From Euryarchaeota archaeon UBA121 (GTDB lineage Archaea; Thermoplasmatota; Poseidoniia; Poseidoniales; Thalassarchaeaceae), in NCBI GenBank assembly GCA_002499865.1, contig DANL01000021.1:1-7155 (forward strand): a DNA stretch of 7,155 bases, written 5' to 3'. Under the pieces are notes generated by a model. It was not told the origin of the DNA. It worked only from the letters and a program-made list of their open reading frames with translations, and ran no database searches. Below are positions 1 to 6,493 of this stretch, piece by piece (the first letter of the stretch is position 1; every line of letters starts with the position of its first letter). Made by a program: the position numbers and the translations under genes.

Positions 1-1497
<1,497 letters not shown>

Positions 1498-1522
1498 TTA
1501 TTTTCACTTCCTGTTTAATTGC

Positions 1523-1822
1523 TTACTTCCAAAGGTCCACACCTAAAGCAGACTTGATGGACTCTCGAAGAGTGTTATCTTCTTCGGTCCCTATCCCCAA
1601 AACTGTTGGAGTGACGCTTTCCGTTAACTGCAAGCGGAGTCTATCGGAAAGTTTGTTGAGATCTTCATTATCTACTACTACAACCCCGATCTCGTCTTGG
1701 TTAAGTAGTGACTTAAGGAGCTCAGAAAGCTCTTCGTCATTAGACGGATTATGCAGGTTCTTCACCCCTGCTAACTGGAATCCGAGTGTAAATTCTAGAG
1801 GCCCTACTACTGCAATTTCCAT
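1523..1822 (-). CDS. atpF: A-type ATP synthase subunit F
   Basis: Small central-stalk subunit that binds the D-subunit shaft inside the A3B3 head and helps couple rotation to catalysis. The 99-residue product matches the usual family length of about 100. It begins MEIAVVGPLEFTLGFQLAGV, the first strand and GF-LAG signature of the CheY-like fold of archaeal/vacuolar F. A second hydrophobic strand, IGVVVV, lies at 45-50, and the protein ends SALGVDLWK. The frame stays open upstream to 1855 inside atpC, but the SD GAGGTGA at 1833-1827 sits four bases before the ATG at 1822, so the shorter form is preferred. The SD begins at the last base of the atpC stop codon, which suggests coupled translation. 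The usual Asp after the first strand is replaced by Pro-Leu (GPLEF), a minor variation. Confidence 0.93.
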   Translation of the reverse strand: MEIAVVGPLEFTLGFQLAGVKNLHNPSNDEELSELLKSLLNQDEIGVVVVDNEDLNKLSDRLRLQLTESVTPTVLGIGTEEDNTLRESIKSALGVDLWK

Positions 1823-1826
1823 TTTT

Positions 1827-1833
1827 TCACCTC
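1827..1833 (-). promoter_or_regulatory. Ribosome binding site of atpF
   Basis: GAGGTGA on the minus strand, complementary to the pyrimidine-rich 3' end expected of archaeal 16S rRNA, sits four bases before the ATG at 1822. Its first base is the last base of the atpC stop codon (TAG). It decides against the longer frame starting at 1855 and suggests that ribosomes ending atpC restart on atpF. Confidence 0.75.
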
Positions 1834-2885
1834 TAGTAATCCATGTGTGCTTCAATTACATCATCTGGCAGACCTACTGCTTTACCGCGAACGAGTAGCC
1901 TGAGGTTTCGTACCTCGAGTGCCTTGCATTCGATGTAATGTATGATGGGGAATGGAGAAATCGGACTCAGATGGGAGAACTTCTTCAGAAGAGCATGCCT
2001 CTGATGAGATAGTAGTTCTGCGAATGGATCCAAAGTGCCCATTTCCTCAGATTTCCTCAGAGCCTCGTCGAATCCGGAGTCATTGAAGGAGTTGCTTCTT
2101 CGAAGAGCTTCCAACAATTCATCATCATTTGTCGATTGACTGGCCTGCTTCATTACTGATGCATCTATTCTTCCACCTGGAATCACTATGGAGGAGCGTT
2201 TTTCCGGGGAAGTATCTAGCCTAATTGCCCTGAGCTGATTAATGATGTTTCTATGATCGATTTCCATTCTGAGATATCTCAGTAGCTGGGGTTGCCCCTT
2301 GCCTGACTTTACTGCCTTTATGGCGTCAGAAAAGTACTGCATGTCAAGAGCGTTTTCCATTTCTTCTAGGTTTAACTCACCTTCCAGCTTCGATAGGGTT
2401 CTTCCCCAAGGGGTTCCAGACATTGAATCAACAGCTTCTTGCAGTCCTTCTGTGGATCTAACTATAGCTAACCATGGAGCATTCCTAGAGTTCTCTGGAG
2501 GGAGAATCTGACTCTCAATAATCTCGTCAGAAGCCCCGCCATTTATGGCTCTGAGAACAGTCTTGGCTTTCTCGTAGTCGAATCTTTCAACATAGATTGC
2601 CACTAGTGATTTGAGATGCCCGTGACAGAAGCTCATAACTTGGTGTACGTCGTTGTCCATATTATGGAAAAGTGCGGCTTCTACAGCGTCTGCACCTGAC
2701 ATTCTCGAAGCATAGAGGTCCATCTCGGCCCTATATCCCAATTCTCCGATGCTGGCACCTATTGAGTCGGGACCCTGTTGGAGAAGTTGGCGCATCCTAG
2801 TGGAGTCTATCAGCGAGGCCTTCCTTGCCTTTGCTCTCGCTGAGGCGTTATACACATTAGAACGCCCTGAACTCACACTAGCCAT
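1833..2885 (-). CDS. atpC: A-type ATP synthase subunit C (V-type d/AC39 family)
   Basis: Funnel-shaped subunit that sits on the c-ring and links it to the D/F central stalk. The 350-residue product has the family's usual length. It opens with YNASARAKARKASLID (12-27), the typical N-terminal 'Y..aR.rar...L' segment. It ends with the strongly conserved C-terminal region at 311-350, which includes PFPIIHYIECKALEVRNLRL and RGKAVGLPDDVI. The body is helical and acidic with no membrane span, as expected for a soluble coupling protein. The open frame extends five codons upstream to a GTG at 2900 that overlaps the atpE stop. However, GAGGTGA (2896-2890) lies between that GTG and the ATG at 2885, so the ATG is taken as the start. 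The spacer from the atpE stop is 11 nt. Confidence 0.96.
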   Translation of the reverse strand: MASVSSGRSNVYNASARAKARKASLIDSTRMRQLLQQGPDSIGASIGELGYRAEMDLYASRMSGADAVEAALFHNMDNDVHQVMSFCHGHLKSLVAIYVERFDYEKAKTVLRAINGGASDEIIESQILPPENSRNAPWLAIVRSTEGLQEAVDSMSGTPWGRTLSKLEGELNLEEMENALDMQYFSDAIKAVKSGKGQPQLLRYLRMEIDHRNIINQLRAIRLDTSPEKRSSIVIPGGRIDASVMKQASQSTNDDELLEALRRSNSFNDSGFDEALRKSEEMGTLDPFAELLSHQRHALLKKFSHLSPISPFPIIHYIECKALEVRNLRLLVRGKAVGLPDDVIEAHMDY

Positions 2886-2889
2886 ACCT

Positions 2890-2896
2890 TCACCTC
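2890..2896 (-). promoter_or_regulatory. Ribosome binding site of atpC
   Basis: GAGGTGA directly follows the atpE stop codon (TGA at 2899-2897) and ends four bases before the ATG at 2885; the GAGG core is seven bases from it. The motif falls inside the possible GTG-started extension, which argues against that longer start. Confidence 0.7.
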
Positions 2897-3454
2897 TCAC
2901 TCTCCGAATAGTGCTTTATTGACTGGTCCTAGATTAGCCTTCCATGCATCTTCTAGGAGGCTATCGAACCTGTAGTCCAAGACTACCGATCCATCCTTTG
3001 ACTCGAGTACAAAACCACCGAGTCCCTCTATGTCTTCCCCAAGAGAGAAGTCAGATGACGAAAGTGCCTTTCTGTCTATGTTTACAGGCCTCATTACCAT
3101 GTCTGCTCCGGAGGAGCTCGCCTCCTTGACAAGAGACTGGATAATCTCATTCCTTCCTTCTAGGTCAGGTGATGAAACTCTCTCTTTCACAGACTCCCAT
3201 GTCATGTCTAGTTCTTCTCGACGAGCGACAAGAGCTCTCTTTTGGTTGGCCTGCCTAGCTGCGGCGACCACTTCGATAGAAATCTGCTTACTGTCCTTGG
3301 AAGCACGAGCCTCTACATCTGCAGCCGCTGAGGCCGCCTGGCTCTTGGCTTGGTCCTTGATCTTCTTAGCTTCAGCTTTGGCATTATCGATTATCTGCTT
3401 TGCCTCGGCTTCAGCTTGCATGCTGATTTCATTGGATAGGGCATCTAGTGACAT
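2897..3454 (-). CDS. atpE: A-type ATP synthase subunit E (peripheral stalk)
   Basis: Peripheral stalk subunit that pairs with subunit H as a long heterodimeric coiled coil and holds the A3B3 head against the membrane stator. Residues 1 to about 90 are a charged, alanine-rich helix (for example AEAEAKQIIDNAKAEAKKIK) with the quasi-regular spacing of the family. Residues from about 98 to 185 form the globular head-binding domain, with the typical GGFVLESKDG...VVLDYRFDSLLE stretch at 146-168. The 185-residue length is usual (about 180-200). The ATG at 3454 follows GAGGT (3465-3461) with six bases between, after a 40-nt gap from atpK. The name is archaeal; the gene is not related to bacterial atpE, the c subunit. 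Confidence 0.95.
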   Translation of the reverse strand: MSLDALSNEISMQAEAEAKQIIDNAKAEAKKIKDQAKSQAASAAADVEARASKDSKQISIEVVAAARQANQKRALVARREELDMTWESVKERVSSPDLEGRNEIIQSLVKEASSSGADMVMRPVNIDRKALSSSDFSLGEDIEGLGGFVLESKDGSVVLDYRFDSLLEDAWKANLGPVNKALFGE

Positions 3455-3494
3455 TTTCTTACCTCAATTATAGAATTCTCGATTCCAGTTCCGC

Positions 3495-3809
3495 TTAGAG
3501 CAGGAACAATGCTAGGAAACCGAAAAGTACGATTGTCTCAGGTAGAGCAGTGAAGATTAGTCCGCTAACGAACTTGCTTGAGTCTTCTGATATCATACCT
3601 ACAGCGGCAGCTCCGATTGGACCCTGGCTCATGCCGGTTCCGATACCACATAGACCCAGTGCCAATCCAGCACCAAGCTTCTGCGCATCCCAATGTGCGG
3701 CTGCCGTCTCTACATCTCCCTCTTGAGCTGCGACCACAGATGCAATCATTGCAAACGAGGTCAGCACCATAAGAGCGCTCATTCCTTTCATCATGTTTCT
3801 TCTGTTCAT
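3495..3809 (-). CDS. atpK: A-type ATP synthase subunit K (c-ring proteolipid) with leader peptide
   Basis: Proteolipid that oligomerises into the rotating ion-carrying ring. The 104-residue product contains one helical hairpin. Helix 1 (about 45-73) is glycine-rich, with GIGTGMSQG and Gln62. The polar loop SEDSSKF is at 74-80. Helix 2 (about 81-104) contains the ion-binding carboxylate Glu91 in ALPETIVLFG. An N-terminal segment precedes the hairpin: Arg3-Arg4, Lys8, a hydrophobic core (about 10-26) and VVAAQEG. It looks like a Sec signal peptide with cleavage near residue 28. From knowledge of the family, the Thermus V/A-type proteolipid has a comparable leader, whereas many archaeal K proteins start directly at helix 1. 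Gln62, Glu91 and Thr92 are ligand-type residues, but proton or sodium use cannot be decided from them alone. The gene has the strongest SD in the operon, which suits the need for many copies per complex. Confidence 0.95.
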   Translation of the reverse strand: MNRRNMMKGMSALMVLTSFAMIASVVAAQEGDVETAAAHWDAQKLGAGLALGLCGIGTGMSQGPIGAAAVGMISEDSSKFVSGLIFTALPETIVLFGFLALFLL

Positions 3810-3816
3810 TTTTTTT

Positions 3817-3823
3817 CCTCCTT
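3817..3823 (-). promoter_or_regulatory. Strong ribosome binding site of atpK
   Basis: AAGGAGG followed by seven A residues and ATG (3809). It is the only one of the operon's ribosome binding sites with an uninterrupted GGAGG core, and its A-rich spacer should stay unstructured. Strong initiation here fits a subunit needed in many copies per complex. Confidence 0.8.
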
Positions 3824-3828
3824 ATTTT

Positions 3829-3842
3829 CAAGCTAATGCTTG
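3829..3842 (-). promoter_or_regulatory. Small intercistronic hairpin between atpI and atpK
   Basis: Perfect inverted repeat CAAGC-ATTA-GCTTG (5-bp stem, 4-nt loop) in the 47-nt spacer, ending just before the A-rich run and strong SD of atpK. It has no following U-tract and a weak stem, so it is not a convincing terminator. It could help keep the translation start open or mark an mRNA end, or it may be chance. Confidence 0.25.
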
Positions 3843-3856
3843 GAATCTGATCTGAT

Positions 3857-6022
3857 TTATTCTACCTCCACGTATTTGGATTTCAGGCCGAACGGTCTGA
3901 ATTCCTCACCGCTTGAATCGTAGTACTGCCTCATCCACTCGACGAAGTGTAGTCTGGCGGCGTGGATATTTGGACTGAAAACGCCAAGGCCCCATGCAAA
4001 GGCTTGTACGGCCAACCAGCCAAGTAGTAGTAAAGGAATAGAAACAAAATCCATAGTGGATGCGTGGGCCATATCCTCCAAGATATGTGCGAGAGGCTCG
4101 AATAGCTTCTCATTGCCTGTCTCAGCTATCTTGACACCCACAATCCCTACTGCGAATAGCCTGACATATGAAATCACCGTGGGCATCATACCAACTGCTT
4201 CAATGGGGGCCAATCCCACGTTAATCGGGAATGGTACTCCATGGTACTTGTAGAGGGTCCACATTAGTAGCACTACCGAGACAATCACAATTCCGGCCCC
4301 TGGGACCATAAGTGCTTCAGCCTCTTCTGCACCAAGCCAACCCTGATTGTCACCGAGGAATCCGTATGCAAACATCCAGCCCCCGATCAGCAGGGCCATC
4401 CAAGTACCCTTCTCAAAGAATGCACAAACAAGCCCTACCCCTCCGTGCCCGTTGCCGTAGAGGAGGATGTCCCTGAATCCAATGGCCAAACCCATCAGGA
4501 TGTGGAAGAATCCGACGTAAATGGTCAGGACTATGAGATCCTCTAGATGGGTCCCTACTCTATGGAATGGGAATGAGAGTGTGATTCCGTAGCCTATATC
4601 TGCTACGGGCCCATATCCATGGTCTAGATTGAATGGATAGAGATTTGCAAGGAATGCGACGGGAGACAGATTTTCACTGTACATATAATGCCCGGCCGAG
4701 TCCTTCATGTAGCTTCCATCGGCATAGGTTAGCTTGTCATAAAGGAAAATCTCCCATCCAGCAAATTCTGCATAAATGTAGCCGAAAATTAGGGTTCCTA
4801 ATCCGATATATGTCAGGAACTTCCCCCCGAGCATTAGCATGTCATTGGTGCCGGAGTTCCTGATGACCATCCAGCCGACCCCCATGGTGATGAGGCCATA
4901 TGCCATGTCACCGAGCATCATTCCAAAGAATAAGGGATAAGTGAACATCATGAAAATAGTGGGGTCGATTCTGCCATAGGCAGGCCTTCCGACAGCATCG
5001 GTAAGCAGTTCCATCGGTTTGCTTGTGCTCCTCTCCTGATACGCTATGGGTGGCATCTCCTGATGGTGGTCGTGGTCAGAATGACCATGTCCACCTCCTC
5101 CTGCCACTAGCTCAAATTGACTTGCCTCTGTGTGTAGGCAGAATGGCTTGAGAGCGTTCATGACTTCTTCCGCCCTGCTCATTACCAGCCAGCCATCTAT
5201 GACGAAGGCGTGATCAGATACCGCGACCCTAGTAGGCGCGGTCAGTACGTCATGGTCCCTCTCAAGAACTTCTAGACCGCAAGCGAGTGCTTCCCCGTTT
5301 TCACTGACCCACTCTTGGACCTGTTCAGACAGGGATTCCCTCTCATTTACCAAGTCATTCATCAGCTTCATGGCCTCTGATAGACGCTCAGTAGGCGACC
5401 CCTCTCCTGAGGGGAGAGGAATTGATTCAAAGCCGGCTGATTCCAGAGACTTGGAGACTTCATCAGAGCTGTCATTTTTAGTGAAGACAGCGACTAGATT
5501 GTGCTTACCGCTTTTTGAATTGAAAACCATTGGCGATTCTTCGAGATTCGAAAATTGAGGAGCATCCGTGACTGTTCCAACGAAGGAGGCTAGAGAATCA
5601 TAGCCACTCAGAAGCTCTATGTCCAAGCCTAACGACGCAACCATCTCGAGTGAGCCTTGCTCTTCGCTCATGGATGAAATCTCATTATCGAGTTCATCGA
5701 TCCTGGATTGGGCCTGCAACAAATCGTCAATCTTGTTCGGGAGTTCTTTAGACAGGCTATCTCTGACTGGGCCTGTGGGTACTGCACTCTCTGGACCGCT
5801 GAAATCGATAATTGAGGCTGCTGATCTAGCCTTGACCAGTGCTCTGCCAACCTCCTCGGAGCTTGGTTCTGGAGTACCCAGTGAGAATCCGTCTTCACTA
5901 CCATCGTAGTCTAAGATATGCAGAGCGTTGAGTTTGGCTAGGGCCCCTATTGCGTCACTAAGGTTATCTTTGGTGCCCGCGGCAACAAATCTTCCCATTT
6001 GCTGGGTATTAACCTGTGACAT
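3857..6022 (-). CDS. atpI: A-type ATP synthase subunit I (V-type a, membrane stator)
   Basis: Membrane stator of A0 that supplies the two ion half-channels against the c-ring and anchors the peripheral stalks. The 721-residue product is at the long end of the family (roughly 620-700). Residues 1 to about 310 form the soluble arm with coiled-coil segments (about 98-125 and 210-240). From about 350 there are some seven or eight membrane helices. Motifs include FFGMMLGDMAYGL (365-377), SYVRLFAVG (618-626) with the essential-type Arg621, and SPNIHAARLHFVEWMRQYY (683-701) with the second conserved Arg690. Two unusual parts are a histidine-rich linker at 312-320 and a long loop at about 422-494. 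An open frame starts at a GTG at 6031, but GGAGAGTG (6036-6029) overlaps it and sits six bases before the ATG at 6022, which is preferred. It follows atpH by 19 nt. Confidence 0.97.
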   Translation of the reverse strand: MSQVNTQQMGRFVAAGTKDNLSDAIGALAKLNALHILDYDGSEDGFSLGTPEPSSEEVGRALVKARSAASIIDFSGPESAVPTGPVRDSLSKELPNKIDDLLQAQSRIDELDNEISSMSEEQGSLEMVASLGLDIELLSGYDSLASFVGTVTDAPQFSNLEESPMVFNSKSGKHNLVAVFTKNDSSDEVSKSLESAGFESIPLPSGEGSPTERLSEAMKLMNDLVNERESLSEQVQEWVSENGEALACGLEVLERDHDVLTAPTRVAVSDHAFVIDGWLVMSRAEEVMNALKPFCLHTEASQFELVAGGGGHGHSDHDHHQEMPPIAYQERSTSKPMELLTDAVGRPAYGRIDPTIFMMFTYPLFFGMMLGDMAYGLITMGVGWMVIRNSGTNDMLMLGGKFLTYIGLGTLIFGYIYAEFAGWEIFLYDKLTYADGSYMKDSAGHYMYSENLSPVAFLANLYPFNLDHGYGPVADIGYGITLSFPFHRVGTHLEDLIVLTIYVGFFHILMGLAIGFRDILLYGNGHGGVGLVCAFFEKGTWMALLIGGWMFAYGFLGDNQGWLGAEEAEALMVPGAGIVIVSVVLLMWTLYKYHGVPFPINVGLAPIEAVGMMPTVISYVRLFAVGIVGVKIAETGNEKLFEPLAHILEDMAHASTMDFVSIPLLLLGWLAVQAFAWGLGVFSPNIHAARLHFVEWMRQYYDSSGEEFRPFGLKSKYVEVE

Positions 6023-6028
6023 TTGAGG

Positions 6029-6036
6029 CACTCTCC
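6029..6036 (-). promoter_or_regulatory. Ribosome binding site of atpI
   Basis: GGAGAGTG, one mismatch from the ideal GGAGGTG, lies six bases before the ATG at 6022 and within the short atpH-atpI spacer. Its last three bases would be the alternative GTG start at 6031, which would leave that start without usable spacing. Confidence 0.6.
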
Positions 6037-6041
6037 GGAAA

Positions 6042-6359
6042 TTAATTTGCCCTAAACGAGTCCAGGACTATCTTAACGGCCTTTTCTCTGTTTCCGTCGC
6101 TCCCCTTGTGGATGGAATCGATTGATGAGTCCCCGTCTTTGGAGACTTTCTTGGCTTCCTTTTCTGCAACGCCCCTTGCCTCGGAAATCATTCCTTGGCT
6201 ACTCGACTCTGAATCTGATCTGCCTGATTGGATTATCTCTGTTGCTGATAGTCTGGCCTTCGTTATGATATCGGAAGCCTCGGACTCCGCATCGGATATT
6301 ATTTCCCTTGCCTTATTCTCAGCATCCCTGATTGCCTTGAGGACTGTTTCTCGGCCCAT
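6042..6359 (-). CDS. atpH: A-type ATP synthase subunit H (peripheral stalk)
   Basis: Peripheral stalk partner of subunit E; the two form the right-handed coiled coil that resists rotation of the head. The 105-residue product matches the family (about 100-110). It is almost wholly helical and charged, with repeated Ala/Glu/Lys/Ile patterns such as AIRDAENKAREIISDAESEA (9-28). A serine-rich middle (about 46-56, SGRSDSESSSQ) and a short C-terminal amphipathic end (REKAVKIVLDSFRAN) follow. It has little sequence specificity of its own, so the call relies on its composition, its length and its place as the first gene of the operon. The frame opens at a GTG at 6368, but AGGTG (6370-6366) overlaps that codon and lies six bases before the ATG at 6359, so the ATG is chosen. 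Confidence 0.88.
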   Translation of the reverse strand: MGRETVLKAIRDAENKAREIISDAESEASDIITKARLSATEIIQSGRSDSESSSQGMISEARGVAEKEAKKVSKDGDSSIDSIHKGSDGNREKAVKIVLDSFRAN

Positions 6360-6364
6360 TTTGT

Positions 6365-6377
6365 ACACCTACGGTGT
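6365..6377 (-). promoter_or_regulatory. Hairpin covering the atpH Shine-Dalgarno
   Basis: On the minus strand ACACC-GTA-GGTGT forms a perfect 5-bp stem with a 3-nt loop. The atpH SD (AGGTG, 6370-6366) occupies the end of the loop and the 3' arm, six bases from the ATG. If formed in the mRNA it would partly hide the site. With a tight loop and only five pairs, its stability is uncertain. Confidence 0.3.
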
Positions 6378-6423
6378 CCGCGACCTATGCCGAGTTTATG
6401 ATGATAACCTAGAGAGTTTCACG

Positions 6424-6435
6424 CAATTACAATTG
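6424..6435. promoter_or_regulatory. Short palindrome in the divergent spacer
   Basis: CAATT-AC-AATTG, a perfect inverted repeat with 5-bp arms and a 2-nt centre, placed between the two divergent starts. Dimeric helix-turn-helix regulators bind sites of this form, but a site this short and AT-rich could arise by chance. Confidence 0.2.
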
Positions 6436-6465
6436 AGAATGAGAGGTCTTGGGCGGGAACTATCC

Positions 6466-6473
6466 AAATATAT
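6466..6473 (+). promoter_or_regulatory. Candidate TATA box for the methyltransferase gene
   Basis: AAATATAT is the most TATA-like block in the spacer. It starts 28 bases before the GTG at 6494, close to the archaeal spacing between TATA box and transcription start, so transcription could start at or next to the start codon. No strong purine-rich BRE is evident directly upstream (GAACTATCC). Confidence 0.35.
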
Positions 6474-6493
6474 GGCATACAGGCGGGAGTCTC

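Larger units (their letters stand above)
6371..6493. promoter_or_regulatory. Divergent promoter region between atpH and the methyltransferase gene
   Basis: The only spacer of real size in the window, between head-to-head genes, so both promoters should lie here unless the ATP synthase operon begins further upstream. It contains AAATATAT (6466-6473), a palindrome CAATT-AC-AATTG (6424-6435), and the start of the atpH SD hairpin. No clear TATA box for the atpH direction was found. Candidates on the minus strand are the same AT block read in reverse (ATATATTT), which would give a leader of roughly 80 nt, and the AT-rich stretch near 6424-6435, which would give about 45 nt. Confidence 0.5.

Noticed and set aside
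3030..3473. Plus-strand open frame of 147 codons antisense to atpE
   Set aside because: Its Ala/Ser/Leu-rich product mirrors the codons of the atpE coiled coil read backwards. The minus-strand protein has clear subunit E features.
3467..3494. TATAAT-like string and AGAATTCT palindrome between atpK and atpE
   Set aside because: The bacterial -10 form is not meaningful in an archaeon, and the spacing would put a start inside atpE. The restriction-site-like palindrome is expected by chance.
3845..3856. Short tandem repeat ATCTGATCTGAT just after atpI
   Set aside because: Only two and a bit units of a 5-mer; too short to claim function in a non-coding spacer.
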